This document shows positions 56,042 to 64,000 of a stretch of DNA of 64,000 bases, piece by piece. A model generated the notes under the pieces. It did not search any database. It had not been told where the DNA came from and saw only the letters and a program-made list of their open reading frames with translations. Source of the DNA: Paenibacillus sp. cl123 (GTDB lineage: Bacteria > Bacillota > Bacilli > Paenibacillales > NBRC-103111); NCBI RefSeq assembly GCF_900101595.1, contig NZ_FMYY01000022.1:1-64000 (forward strand), given 5' to 3'. The position numbers and the translations under genes are program-made. The number at the start of each line of letters is the position of its first letter. Within the stretch, counting starts at the first letter, position 1.

Positions 56042-56494
56042 ATGGAATCACGCAAGCTTGTTGGACAAACGGCATCTACAGGTTTCCAAGTCGGTGTTAG
56101 GAGAACGCTGCCAATCTCGCCCGAGCGGGCATGGACGTTTCTGACCTCTCCCGAAGGGATCGAGTTGTGGCTTGGCCACGTATCGCCGCTTGCCTTTACC
56201 GAGGGAGAGATGTTTACTTCCGATGAGGGGATTTTCGGTCAGTTCCGGGTAGTAAAGCCCTTCAAGCAGCTTCGCTTAAAGTGGGGCAAGAAGGATTGGG
56301 AGAAGCCGTCTACGCTGCAAATCCGGCTTCTATCCAACCATCCCGATCGAACGGCGATCAGCTTCCATCAAGAGAATCTCGATCATCCGAACACGCGGGA
56401 ACAAATGAAGCTTCAGTGGGAAAACGTTCTGGACGCCATCAGGCGGAAAACAAACAATGTAACCGATGAAGAGGAGATGAATCATGATGAATAG
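56042..56494 (+). CDS. SRPBCC/AHSA1-family protein
   Basis: A 150-residue START-like fold protein of the AHSA1 type ('VRRTLPISPERAWTFLTSPEGIELWLGHVSPL...EGEMFTSDEGIFGQFRVVKPFKQLRLKWGKKDWEKPSTLQIRLL', then 'LDHPNTREQMKLQWENVLDAIRRK'). These small proteins bind hydrophobic ligands or modify stress responses; the role here is unknown. ATG 56042 is chosen because GGAGG lies upstream; a GTG at 56000 overlaps the operator copy. It overlaps the VOC gene by 11 bases, so the two are coupled. Confidence 0.75.
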   Translation: MESRKLVGQTASTGFQVGVRRTLPISPERAWTFLTSPEGIELWLGHVSPLAFTEGEMFTSDEGIFGQFRVVKPFKQLRLKWGKKDWEKPSTLQIRLLSNHPDRTAISFHQENLDHPNTREQMKLQWENVLDAIRRKTNNVTDEEEMNHDE

Positions 56495-56867
56495 ATTCAG
56501 TCATATCGATCTTAGAGTAAATGATCTGGACAGCATTCTGCCTTTTTATGAAGCGCTTCTTCCCGAGTTGGGATTTACTCGGACTTTTCACAGTGCGAAT
56601 TGGAAGGTATACGCGGCCGAAGGAGAACTGCCGAGCGCCGCTTATTTTGCGATCACCGAAGACCGGGAGCATAAGCCCAATCCCAATCTCATCGGATTCT
56701 GGGCGAATGATCGGGCTGAAGTTGATCATATTGCCAAGCTGGTCAAGGAAAATGGGGGCGCCATAAACGACGGCCCCCGGTTATTCCCGATCAGCCCGAC
56801 TTATTACGCCGTCTATTTTGAAGATCCTTGCGGAAATAAATATGAGCTGGTGCATCGATTGAATTAG
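56484..56867 (+). CDS. VOC/glyoxalase-family protein
   Basis: A 127-residue member of the vicinal-oxygen-chelate fold ('FSHIDLRVNDLDSILPFYEALLPELGFTRTF', 'FWANDRAEVDHIAKLVKENGGAINDGPRLF', 'YYAVYFEDPCGNKYELVHRLN'), with the His of the first strand and the Glu at the end as likely metal ligands. Such proteins are glyoxalases, fosfomycin- or bleomycin-resistance-like factors or dioxygenases; the substrate is unknown. Two adjacent ATGs (56484, 56487) follow GAGGAG. Confidence 0.8.
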   Translation: MMNRFSHIDLRVNDLDSILPFYEALLPELGFTRTFHSANWKVYAAEGELPSAAYFAITEDREHKPNPNLIGFWANDRAEVDHIAKLVKENGGAINDGPRLFPISPTYYAVYFEDPCGNKYELVHRLN

Positions 56868-56874
56868 GCTGTCT

Positions 56875-57567
56875 TCAAAGGACAGAGTCCTTATATTTGT
56901 CGATATACAGTGTCCCGTCCAATTGGAGCTCGGCGTAAAAAACTTCTTCCAGGGAATGAACGCCATTCTTCTTTAACTGCTGGTTGAGCCAGTTGACGGA
57001 GACGTCCATTTTCTTCATATTTTTTTCTACGATTTTTCCGTCTACGATAAGCTCTAGCGGGATTCTGTGAACGGTGGAGACAGTGGCTTTCATATCTTTT
57101 TTCGTCGCGGCTTGCAGTTCTTCTTTTAACAGCACGCTTAGTTGACCGTCTGGTTCCAGAATCGCGAATTCAACGGTTTCGGGCGAAAAGACGTCCTTAT
57201 TCCGCAGCAGCATGCTTAAGTCGTCGATGTTGAGACGCTGCTTTGCCAATGCTTTTTCCAAAATCTTGCCCTGTTTGATGAGGATCGTAGGCTGGCCGTC
57301 GAGAATCTCCCGCGCTTTGACAGATTGCAATCCGATCAAAGCGACCAGGATCGTCATAAGCGTCCATAAGACCAGGCTTGAGATTCCTTGCAGCAGCGTA
57401 ATCTGTTGATTGACGATGATCTCGGCAGTGGTCGAGCCGAAGGTGATTCCCGTAACGTAGTTGAAAAACGTTAGATGCCCGACCTGATTTTTACCGAGCA
57501 GACGGGTTAAGATGAGCAGTGCAACGAAGGATGCTGCCGTGCGAAGAAGAATGTCTCCATACGTCAT
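56875..57567 (-). CDS. YetF/DUF421-type membrane protein
   Basis: A 230-residue protein of the YetF/DUF421 family: two or three N-terminal membrane helices ('ILLRTAASFVALLILTRLLG', 'FFNYVTGITFGSTTAEIIV', 'LVLWTLMTILVALIGLQSV') and a C-terminal soluble domain with 'GQPTILIKQGKILEKALAKQRLNIDDLSMLLRNKDVFSPETVEFAILEPDGQLSVL'. Bacillus relatives affect spore germination or membrane function, but no biochemical role is settled. AAGGGG precedes the ATG. It is convergent with the VOC gene. Confidence 0.85.
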   Translation of the reverse strand: MTYGDILLRTAASFVALLILTRLLGKNQVGHLTFFNYVTGITFGSTTAEIIVNQQITLLQGISSLVLWTLMTILVALIGLQSVKAREILDGQPTILIKQGKILEKALAKQRLNIDDLSMLLRNKDVFSPETVEFAILEPDGQLSVLLKEELQAATKKDMKATVSTVHRIPLELIVDGKIVEKNMKKMDVSVNWLNQQLKKNGVHSLEEVFYAELQLDGTLYIDKYKDSVL

Positions 57568-57644
57568 TTATTGAGGCCCCTTGCAGTACGGTTTGTATTA
57601 GGGTGGCCTTTATTTCCAGTATATATGCTTGAGAGGTCAAGCGT

Positions 57645-58091
57645 TTAGACAATCGTGTAGTTAATCCAATCCCCTTGCACGCTTCCCATCTTATCAAAAA
57701 AACGTTGAGCACGTTTGTTGTCTGCAGCCGTTATCCAAGACATGTGCGTGAATTGATGCTCTTGCGTGTACTTTTGACATTCTAGGAACAGGTGTGCCTC
57801 CACTTCTGTATCTCGTAATGGCTCGATTACAAACAGATCGTTCATCACCGTGTATCTATCTGCCTTCATCGTGCTAAATGTAAAGTATAAGGTCGCAAAG
57901 CCAATTAACTTCCCATCTTGTTCGGCCACAAACTGTATACCTTCCTTTTTCTGTAAAAGGGTGCGAATCAATTGATGAAGCTTTTCAAGGTCAGGTCGAG
58001 GTTTCTTATAAAAACCAACTATGTATTCATACATCAATTCGGACAAACCGTTCAAATCATTAAGCTCAGCATCTCTTATAACAAATGACAT
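57645..58091 (-). CDS. GNAT-family N-acetyltransferase
   Basis: A 148-residue acetyl-CoA-dependent acetyltransferase ('VIRDAELNDLNGLSELMYEYI', 'IQFVAEQDGKLIGFATLYFTFSTMKADRYTVMNDLFVIEPLRDTEVEAHLFLECQKYTQE', 'HMSWITAADNKRAQRFFDKMGS'). The acetyl-CoA loop (R/Q)xxGx(G/A) is degenerate (EPLRDTEVEAHL), common in this family. The substrate is unknown. AGGAGG precedes the ATG. Confidence 0.8.
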   Translation of the reverse strand: MSFVIRDAELNDLNGLSELMYEYIVGFYKKPRPDLEKLHQLIRTLLQKKEGIQFVAEQDGKLIGFATLYFTFSTMKADRYTVMNDLFVIEPLRDTEVEAHLFLECQKYTQEHQFTHMSWITAADNKRAQRFFDKMGSVQGDWINYTIV

Positions 58092-58173
58092 TAAGCAACC
58101 CTCCTGATTATGATTGAATAAATATACATTATGATGAATTAAAATTCAAGTCGTTGGCAGTTATAAATAATGT
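58092..58173. other. Promoter region between divergent acetyltransferase genes
   Basis: An 82-base AT-rich stretch between the minus-strand GNAT gene and the riboswitch. TTAAAA with TATAAA 17 bases on (about 58139-58167) is a weak candidate promoter for the riboswitch transcript. With the riboswitch and leader it forms a 312-base gap. Confidence 0.35.
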
Positions 58174-58303
58174 TATCTAGGGTTCCGCGATTGATAAATC
58201 GGCTGGTCCGAGAGATAACTCACGGCCGGTAGGTCGTGTCACGGAGGGATAAAAGCCCGGGAGATAAGCTGTTAAACGACAGTTTGTTTCCCAGGCTTTT
58301 TTT
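58174..58303 (+). ncRNA. Guanidine-I (ykkC-class) riboswitch with terminator
   Basis: The conserved blocks of the guanidine-I aptamer appear in order: AGGGTTCCGCG (58179-58189), CTGGTCCGAGAGA (58203-58215) and ACGGAGGGATAAAAGCCC (58241-58258) followed by GGGAGA. The variable stem (GGCCGGTAGGTC-type) sits between blocks two and three. The last block also forms the left arm of a terminator, AAAAGCC.GGGA (58251-58262) with TTTCCC.GGCTTTT (58287-58300) and a T-run, so ligand binding should prevent termination. This is an ON switch for the gene at 58404. Known from this class: guanidine exporters and degradation genes downstream; an acetyltransferase is unusual. Recognised from memory of the consensus. 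Confidence 0.88.
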
Positions 58304-58379
58304 ATTTTTTCTGCATTTGGAAACAATGAGTGCAGGTAGGCTTGAAGTTAGTTAGCGAAGGAACAAGAGAAGTTATTGA

Positions 58380-58928
<549 letters not shown>

Positions 58929-58982
58929 GGCAGGCAGGGTAGGACAAACTGAATCTCATTATTTTCGAGCAGCCACTTTCAC

Positions 58983-59300
58983 CTATTTAAATATGATGTC
59001 ATGACTTTCCACTTTGCCCGTATCATCAAAATGAAGCTGCAACAAAGTAACCTTTACCCCGAATCCTGCACTCCCGATGTAGTACAAGAATTGTCGTGAA
59101 GGTTCAGTTAACTTTTCCGCTGGTTCTCCAAGCAAGTCAATAATTTCGCTCTCGGTCATACCCTTAAGTGTGTACTTGCTTGTTAAATCGCTCACCATAT
59201 CGTGTCTTTTCTCTGGTTCTTTGAGCCACGTTTCCTGGTCAAAGCGACTGCATGAACAAAGAATAAGTACCAATAAGAATGAAAGTGTAATTTTCTTCAT
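58983..59300 (-). CDS. Small lipoprotein, BamE/SmpA-like fold possible
   Basis: A 105-residue lipoprotein: signal 'MKKITLSFLLVLILCSCSRF' with lipobox LCSC, then 'GMTESEIIDLLGEPAEKLTE' and 'YYIGSAGFGVKVTLLQLHFDDTGKVESHDI'. The 'M(T/S)xxEIxxLLGxP' element followed by a beta hairpin recalls the BamE/SmpA fold, common in small Gram-positive lipoproteins. GAAAGGG precedes the ATG. Function unknown. Confidence 0.7.
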   Translation of the reverse strand: MKKITLSFLLVLILCSCSRFDQETWLKEPEKRHDMVSDLTSKYTLKGMTESEIIDLLGEPAEKLTEPSRQFLYYIGSAGFGVKVTLLQLHFDDTGKVESHDIIFK

Positions 59301-59398
59301 CGGAACACCCTTTCAATAACTCAATAGTAAGCAGAACGCTCCCTACACAACGAAACCAAGTCGAAGAATGTTGCAAAAATTTGGTTGCAACATCTCTA

Positions 59399-59428
59399 TT
59401 GACAGGATATATTTGGAAAAGGTATACT
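59399..59428 (+). promoter_or_regulatory. Promoter of the T-box/methyltransferase unit
   Basis: TTGACA (59399-59404), 18 bases, TATACT (59423-59428), just upstream of the T-box leader and divergent from the lipoprotein gene. Confidence 0.75.
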
Positions 59429-59460
59429 GATTTAAATTTCATACTCGTTAAACGCAAGGA

Positions 59461-59697
59461 TTGGGAGTATTAAGGATGAGTATTGCTCAGAGAACTGTCG
59501 TTTCGGTGCGAGACAGTCAATAGCTTCCCCAACTCACCCATGAGCGGTAAGGCTGAAACCAGCAGGTTTAGGTCTTAACGGTTAACCTCCGTCATTTGGT
59601 TCTAAGATGGTTCGTTAACGTTCGGAAACAAACGAATCAAAAAGAGTGGTACCGCGAAGGGAAACCTGTCGCCTCTTTGTAGGCGATAGGTTTTTTT
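59461..59697 (+). ncRNA. Orphan T-box riboswitch before a methyltransferase gene
   Basis: Stem I shows the apical part ACTGTCG...GGTGCGAGACAGT (about 59495-59517) and GATGAGTA near 59475-59482. The T-box GAGTGGTACCGCG (59644-59656) is canonical, and a terminator follows (AACCTGTCGCC with GGCGATAGGTT and seven T, 59663-59697). Aligned with the ilvB T-box, CTCAC-NNN-(N)GAGC places the triplet CCA (59538-59540, proline) where ilvB has CTC; the adjacent registers CAT or ATG cannot be excluded. T-boxes normally precede tRNA-synthetase, amino-acid synthesis or transport genes; here the next gene is a methyltransferase. Confidence 0.85.
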
Positions 59698-59741
59698 ATT
59701 GTACTTTAAACAAGAAAACAGGGTGAGGCAGGTGTTATCAA

Positions 59742-60548
59742 ATGGAAAACGTGATTGATTATTATTCCCGGTTTGACGAGTGGGGCAGGTTGGATAGAGA
59801 ACCGCTAGAGTTTATCATTAACTGGCATTACATGAAAACCTATTTACCTCCCATCGGCAACGTATTTGACAATGGAGCTGGCCCCGGGAAATATGCCATG
59901 GAGTTAGCGAAGCTGGGATATCGTGTAACCCTTTCTGACTTAACACCTCGCTTAGTGGAAATGGCGAAAGAAAAGGCAGACGAACTGGGCATAGCAGAAC
60001 GCTTCAATGGCTTTCATGTGTTGAATGCTGCACATTTGGACGGATTACCGAATGAAGGGTTTGACGCTTCTTTGATGCTGGGACCACTTTACCACTTGCA
60101 GAGCGAAGAAGAACGGATCAGTGCAGTAAGGGAGTTGTTCCGCGTTACCAAAAAAGGGGGCATCGTTTTTGTCGCTTTTCAGAGCAGGATGAGAATGACA
60201 ATAACGTCCTTGCAATATCCACAGCACTGGAAGCCCAATGATACGATAGATGCTATAAAAGAATTCCGTGAAACGGGGATTTTTAATCACGCGGATAAGG
60301 GGCGTTTTACTGGAGCCTATTACTTCGACATCAGTGAAATTACCCCCTTTATGGAAAGTCAGGGGTTCGAAACGGTTGATTTGATTGGTTCTTCCAGTAT
60401 CGGTGGATTGATAACCAATGAACAAAGGCAGTTATGGGAAGAAAAGGGCGAGTCGCAGAGGCTGATGGATTTATTTATTGAACTTGCTAAGGATCCTTAC
60501 GTCCTGGGAACATCGTCTCATTTGCTGTATATCGGCAGAAGAAAGTAA
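59742..60548 (+). CDS. Class I SAM-dependent methyltransferase under a T-box
   Basis: A 268-residue methyltransferase with motif I 'VFDNGAGPGKYAMELAKLGYRVTLSDLTPRLVEMAKEKADELG' (about residues 39-82; SAM-binding GAGPG and acid) and 'FDASLMLGPLYHLQSEEERISAVRELFRVTKKGGIVFVAF' (about 108-147). It belongs to the broad Methyltransf_11/25 group with no substrate visible from sequence. It is the only gene downstream of the T-box at 59461, so it should be made when one amino acid is short. GAGGCAGG precedes the ATG. What an amino-acid-responsive methyltransferase would do is unknown. Confidence 0.85.
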   Translation: MENVIDYYSRFDEWGRLDREPLEFIINWHYMKTYLPPIGNVFDNGAGPGKYAMELAKLGYRVTLSDLTPRLVEMAKEKADELGIAERFNGFHVLNAAHLDGLPNEGFDASLMLGPLYHLQSEEERISAVRELFRVTKKGGIVFVAFQSRMRMTITSLQYPQHWKPNDTIDAIKEFRETGIFNHADKGRFTGAYYFDISEITPFMESQGFETVDLIGSSSIGGLITNEQRQLWEEKGESQRLMDLFIELAKDPYVLGTSSHLLYIGRRK

Positions 60549-60553
60549 TCGAG

Positions 60554-60586
60554 GGATGTTTAGCTGGATTCTCCAGCCGAACATCC
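60554..60586. terminator. Hairpin between methyltransferase gene and nitroreductase pseudogene
   Basis: GGATGTT (60554-60560) and AACATCC (60580-60586) enclose AGCTGGA/TCCAGC. It lacks a T-run but separates two convergent genes. Confidence 0.5.
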
Positions 60587-60596
60587 TTCCCTATAG

Positions 60597-61230
60597 TCAG
60601 AAGCCATTCCAGACGATGGTTTTGGCGATGGGGAGTCGAGCGGATGGCCGGGCAGGAACGGCTGCCTTGCCGATGGCGATCAGCATGACGGGAATATAAC
60701 GCGGCGGCACGTTGAAAGCTTCGGTAAATTGATCGGCGTCAAATCCGCCCATAGGGCACGAATCCAGTCTGTTCGCTTTCGCAGCGAGCATGAACTGCAT
60801 CGCGACCAGCGATGCGTTGCGGATTGCCTCTTCGTGGGGATAGTTCGGCGCGCTTGTGTAAGCAGCTTCAATTTGGCTGATCAGGCTCGACTTGGTATTT
60901 TCAGGCAGCAACCCGTCTTGTACGTCCGGTCCAAAGACATTTTCGGCGTTTAAATTGGCTTGAATATCCCCTAGTACGGCAATGACGATGGAAGGCCTCC
61001 ACGACCTGCTTTTGCCCGTAGGCGATAGGCAGCAGCTTCTCTTTGGCAGCCTGGTTATGAATGGCGAGGAACTTCCAATGCTGAAGATTGCAAGCCGAGG
61101 GTGCGCCGCTTGCAATCTCCAGCAGCTCTTTAATCTCTTGCTCTTCCAGTTCGTGCGAAGCGTCAACATGTTTGACGGAATGACGTTCCCGAACGATGGT
61201 GAAAAAATCGCTTTGTATAGCGGATGACAT
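60597..61230 (-). pseudogene. Nitroreductase-family gene with a frameshift
   Basis: Two frames on the minus strand together spell one nitroreductase. From 61230 the N-terminal half reads 'MSSAIQSDFFTIVRERHSVKHVDASHELEEQEIKELLEIASGAPSACNLQHWKFLAIHNQAAKEKLLPIAYGQKQVVEA' (FMN-contact RHSVK and 'APSACNLQ'). At about 60990-60996 one extra base shifts the frame, after which 'IVIAVLGDIQANLNAENVFGPDVQDGLL' to 'PPRYIPVMLIAIGKAAVPARPSARLPIAKTIVWNGF' completes the protein. Restoring the frame gives about 210 residues, normal for the family. Either a decaying gene or a sequencing error. Confidence 0.75.
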
Positions 61231-61265
61231 ATACGCTCAACTCCTTCAGTGGTTTATTTCAAACT

Positions 61266-62213
61266 TCATGCTTCGGCACGTTTCCCCTGTACCATGCTTT
61301 CCGCAGCCTTTTTTCGCCCCAGACGATTCGCCCCGACAACCCCGGCTATAATCAGCAACGAGCCGATCAAATGGTAGACCGTAAGTTCTTCCCCGAGCAC
61401 GATCGCTCCGGCCGCCATGGAGACGATCGTAGACAGATTGGCAAATACGCTCATTTTCGAGGCTTCCATCTTGGACAAAATGTAGTTGGACGTCAAGGCG
61501 GTGACGAGCGAGGATACAATGCCCAAGTAAAGAACGGATACGACAAACGTACTGCTGGAGAGCGGTACGAAAAAGCGATGGAGCGTACCGGCCGCCGCAT
61601 GACCCGCGAACGAAATGATAAGGAAGACGGCAAAGCCAATGGCCATCATGATATAAGTGATTTCCGCCGGGCTGAACTGCTTCGTCAGCGACCGGGCCAT
61701 GGTGGTATATCCGGCAAAAATGACGCATGTCAACAGCAGCAAAGTGATCCCCGTCAGGTTCGACCAATCGATGCCGCCGCCCTTCATCAGGAAAATGAAC
61801 ACAACGCCGAACACCGACACAAAGATCGACAGCTTCTGTAAGAGGGTGGTCATTTCTTTCAAAAAGACGGAGGCGACGATCATCGTGACGATCGGGGTGA
61901 ACGCGTACAGGATGCCTCCCTCTGCCGAAGTAGCGTGCTGCAGCCCGTACGCCTGGAGCGTGAAAAAGCCAAGCGGATACATGGCGGCCAGCGGCAGCAA
62001 TTTAGGCCATGGCTTGCCGCGGTACGCCAGTTTAACCCAGCCGAACGCCACCGGGACGGACATGACCAAAAATGAAGCGGCGAAACGGAAGGTCAGCGTG
62101 TCGAGCGGACTGGCGTCATCAAGCGCTTGCTTGGCAAACAAAAAAGACAATCCGATAATAACTGCGTTCAGCACGGCGAAAAAATAGGGAAGCTTCAATG
62201 ATTTTGAATCCAT
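61266..62213 (-). CDS. EamA/DMT-family exporter
   Basis: A 315-residue transporter with about ten membrane helices in two EamA repeats ('YFFAVLNAVIIGLSFLFAKQALDDASPLDTLTFRFAASFLVMSV' and 'GITLLLLTCVIFAGYTTMARSLTKQFSPAEITYIMMAIGF'). The signatures 'ATSAEGGILYAFTPIVTMI' and 'LGEELTVYHLIGSLLIIAGVVGANRLGR' are typical of this drug/metabolite family, which exports amino acids, nucleosides or drugs. GAGAGG precedes the ATG by about 10 bases. Divergent MocR regulator at 62392 probably controls it through the palindrome between them. Confidence 0.9.
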   Translation of the reverse strand: MDSKSLKLPYFFAVLNAVIIGLSFLFAKQALDDASPLDTLTFRFAASFLVMSVPVAFGWVKLAYRGKPWPKLLPLAAMYPLGFFTLQAYGLQHATSAEGGILYAFTPIVTMIVASVFLKEMTTLLQKLSIFVSVFGVVFIFLMKGGGIDWSNLTGITLLLLTCVIFAGYTTMARSLTKQFSPAEITYIMMAIGFAVFLIISFAGHAAAGTLHRFFVPLSSSTFVVSVLYLGIVSSLVTALTSNYILSKMEASKMSVFANLSTIVSMAAGAIVLGEELTVYHLIGSLLIIAGVVGANRLGRKKAAESMVQGKRAEA

Positions 62214-62314
62214 GATGACATCATCCTCTCTAACAATCGTGAGCGTTCACGAACGTCTCAACCTTTGTGTTGATGATAAGCCAAACCGGCTGATCGAACA
62301 ACGGCCTTTTCGTC

Positions 62315-62352
62315 CAACTGTATCGATACAGTTGAGGGATGTGCTGTATAAT
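62315..62352. promoter_or_regulatory. 20-bp perfect palindrome and -10 between exporter and MocR genes
   Basis: CAACTGTATCGATACAGTTG (62315-62334) is a perfect inverted repeat; TATAAT follows at 62347-62352, so the palindrome overlaps the -35 region of the regulator's promoter. It lies 101 bases upstream of the divergent exporter start. It is the best candidate operator for the MocR protein. Confidence 0.65.
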
Positions 62353-62391
62353 GGAGAAGTGAAGATGACGAGGGCGGACGGGGGAGGCAGC

Positions 62392-63735
62392 ATGAAAAAA
62401 TATTTTGCGATTTTATCCGATATGGAGAACAAGATCCGGGAGGGACTATACGTTCCTGGACAAAAGCTGCCTTCCGTTCGCAGCTCGGCGGAATTGTATG
62501 GGTGCAGCGTCGGCACGATCACGAGAGCATACGCAGAACTGGAGAAGCGTCACGCCATTTATTCGGTTCCGCAAAGCGGCTTTTATGTGGTCGAGAAGCC
62601 GGGGGATTGGCGTGACAATAGAGATAGCCGGCTGATCAATTTTGCCACGGTATTGCCGGACCTGGACGCGTTTCCGTATTTGGATTTTCAGCATTGCTTA
62701 AACAAAGCGATCGATATCTACAAATACGACCTGTTTACTTATGGCGAACCCAGAGGGCTGGAGTCTTTGCGCCACACGCTTGTTCCCCATTTGGCGGGTG
62801 ACCAGGTGTTTGCCCAAGCTGAGCGGATCATCATTACCCCGGGAGCGCAGCAGGCATTGGAAACATTAGCGAAAATGCCGTTTCCGAACGGGAGAAAGGC
62901 GGTTTTGGTCGAACAGCCGACTTACGATATCTATGTGCGGTTTCTGCAGACGGAGGGCATACCGGTATACGGCATCGCCCGTACGGCGGCGGGTATTGAC
63001 TTGCGGGAGCTGGAGAAATGGTTCAGAGGCGGCGAGATCAAATTTTTCTACACCATGTCCAGGTACCATAACCCGCTTGGCACAACCTACAGCGCAGAAG
63101 AGAGGAAGGCTATCGCCAGGCTGGCCGGCAAATACGACGTATTCGTTCTGGAGGACGATTACATGGCTGATCTGGGTGCGGAGCGGCAGTTCGATCCCAT
63201 TTATGCTTACGATGGAGGTTCGAATGTCATTTATTTGAAGAGCTTCTCCAAAATTATTTTTCCGGGCCTAAGGGTAGGGGCCATCGTTTTGCCGGAACGG
63301 CTGCTCGGGACCTTCCATGCCTACAAAATATATCCCGACACTTCGCTGCTGTCCCAGGCAGCGCTTGAGGTGTATATTAAAAACGGCATGTACGAGCGGC
63401 ACAAGCATAAGATCGGCAGCTTGTACGAATCGCGCATGCGGGCTTTGAACGCGTCGGTGGAACGGCACAATAGGCAGGGGCTGATTGAAGTGCCGCCCAT
63501 TCGTTCAGGCATTTACACGCACTTCAAGCTGAAGTCGACGGTCAACCTGGAACGCCTCATAAAGCGGCTTGCTGGCAGGAATATTCGCGTCGTGTCCGGC
63601 AAAGGGTTCTATTTGTCGAGTTACCTGGAGCGGGAGAAGTTTCTGCGGATCAGCATCTCCCAGACACAACCAGAACAAATCGACGAAGGAGTTAAGGGGA
63701 TTCTGGAGGAAATAGGGCGGGAAAGCAAGTGGTAG
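62392..63735 (+). CDS. MocR-type GntR-aminotransferase regulator
   Basis: A 447-residue GntR/aminotransferase fusion. The winged helix is 'YFAILSDMENKIREGLYVPGQKLPSVRSSAELYGCSVGTITRAYAELEKRHAIYSVPQSGFYVVEKP' (about residues 4-70). The aminotransferase-like domain includes 'IITPGAQQALETLAKMPF', 'YHNPLGTTYSAEERKAIARLAGKYDVFVLEDDYMADLG' and 'YLKSFSKIIFPGLRVGAIVLPERL', whose Lys in SFSKI should bind PLP. ATG 62392 follows GGGGGAGG; an ATG nine codons earlier has a weaker site. It faces the exporter gene at 61266-62213 across a perfect palindrome, which fits MocR control of an amino-acid exporter. Confidence 0.88.
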   Translation: MKKYFAILSDMENKIREGLYVPGQKLPSVRSSAELYGCSVGTITRAYAELEKRHAIYSVPQSGFYVVEKPGDWRDNRDSRLINFATVLPDLDAFPYLDFQHCLNKAIDIYKYDLFTYGEPRGLESLRHTLVPHLAGDQVFAQAERIIITPGAQQALETLAKMPFPNGRKAVLVEQPTYDIYVRFLQTEGIPVYGIARTAAGIDLRELEKWFRGGEIKFFYTMSRYHNPLGTTYSAEERKAIARLAGKYDVFVLEDDYMADLGAERQFDPIYAYDGGSNVIYLKSFSKIIFPGLRVGAIVLPERLLGTFHAYKIYPDTSLLSQAALEVYIKNGMYERHKHKIGSLYESRMRALNASVERHNRQGLIEVPPIRSGIYTHFKLKSTVNLERLIKRLAGRNIRVVSGKGFYLSSYLEREKFLRISISQTQPEQIDEGVKGILEEIGRESKW

Positions 63736-63811
63736 ACGGCATTTTCAGGCTTATCGTTTCTGTTGGAAAAATAAACACTGCTTTGGCGATGGTTTCCTGG
63801 CGCCATCGACG

Positions 63812-63840
63812 TTGACACCCGGGAGGAATCGGGCTAAAGT
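63812..63840 (+). promoter_or_regulatory. Promoter of the partial GntR gene
   Basis: TTGACA (63812-63817), 17 bases, TAAAGT (63835-63840), 46 bases before the ATG. Confidence 0.65.
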
Positions 63841-63885
63841 AGGGTAAGTACAGTTTTTCCCGCCATTTATAAGGAGCCGTAACGC

Positions 63886-64000
63886 ATGAAATTGAATAAT
63901 ACGAGTCAGGAACCGCTCTACTTACAATTAAAAAATATTATCAAAGAAGATATACACCGGGGGAAATACAGTGCCGGTGAACAGCTGCCTCCCGAGGAAG
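63886..64000 (+). CDS. GntR-family regulator, cut by the window edge
   Basis: The first 38 residues are visible: 'KLNNTSQEPLYLQLKNIIKEDIHRG' followed by 'KYSAGEQLPPEE', the start of a GntR winged helix as in HutC/PhnF-type regulators. AAGGAG (63871-63876) lies 9 bases before the ATG. The ligand domain, and thus the subfamily, is outside the window. Confidence 0.85.
   Translation, partial: MKLNNTSQEPLYLQLKNIIKEDIHRGKYSAGEQLPPEE

Overview
The window looks like a chromosomal segment of a Paenibacillaceae bacterium (Paenibacillus-like Firmicute). Supporting signs are strong AGGAGG-type ribosome sites with frequent TTG/GTG starts, a moderately high GC coding style, Bacillales gene pairs (ytqA/ytqB, rsbQ plus an RsbP-like PAS protein, infC-rpmI-rplT with an L20-type leader, ilvB-ilvN-ilvC-leuA behind a T-box), PerR-type and Fur-type boxes, Lpl-type sugar ABC transporters and a starch-degrading exoenzyme. 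No rRNA, tRNA or CRISPR array was seen.

Layout. 1-850: 3' part of an IS200/IS605-type TnpB element whose right end sits directly in the leader of a GbsR-type regulator. 0.9-12.8 kb: housekeeping and cell-envelope genes (RluA-type pseudouridine synthase, B12-binding radical SAM protein, manA, ytqB, 52-bp tandem repeats, a low-complexity lipoprotein, ytqA, a WGxxGxxG C-terminal-signal protein, trmB, a UgtP-like glycosyltransferase with a PAP2 phosphatase). 12.8-14.25 kb is a GC-rich stretch without a gene. 14.25-18.3 kb: a membrane GT2 glycosyltransferase, the autoregulated infC-rpmI-rplT operon and a secreted metallophosphoesterase. 18.5-31 kb: the branched-chain amino acid block, ilvB-ilvN-ilvC-leuA under a leucine-type T-box, separated from leuB by a secreted GH13 amylase, its probable LacI-family repressor (both genes carry the same palindrome) and an aminotransferase. 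31-35 kb: SGNH esterase, aldehyde dehydrogenase, PerR/Fur-boxed peroxiredoxin and gcvH.

35-47.3 kb is a glycan-use locus: membrane-bound AraC-type sensor/regulator, LplB-LplC-LplA-like ABC importer, sugar-phosphate isomerase-like TIM barrel, and an 1804-residue secreted protein with five ~165-residue repeats, a calcineurin-type phosphoesterase, a DUF6528-like propeller and two chitinase-N-like modules. 47.4-64 kb is a mosaic of small accessory genes, each with its own regulator: RsbQ with a PAS protein that lacks the phosphatase half of RsbP, MocR regulators, a TetR with duplicated operators, GNAT acetyltransferases, a frameshifted nitroreductase, and an exporter facing a MocR regulator across a 20-bp perfect palindrome.

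The most interesting RNA signals are a guanidine-I (ykkC-class) riboswitch at 58174-58303 in front of a PaiA-like acetyltransferase, and a second, orphan T-box at 59461-59697 in front of a stand-alone SAM methyltransferase. Family names rest on motif recognition by eye; no database search was run.
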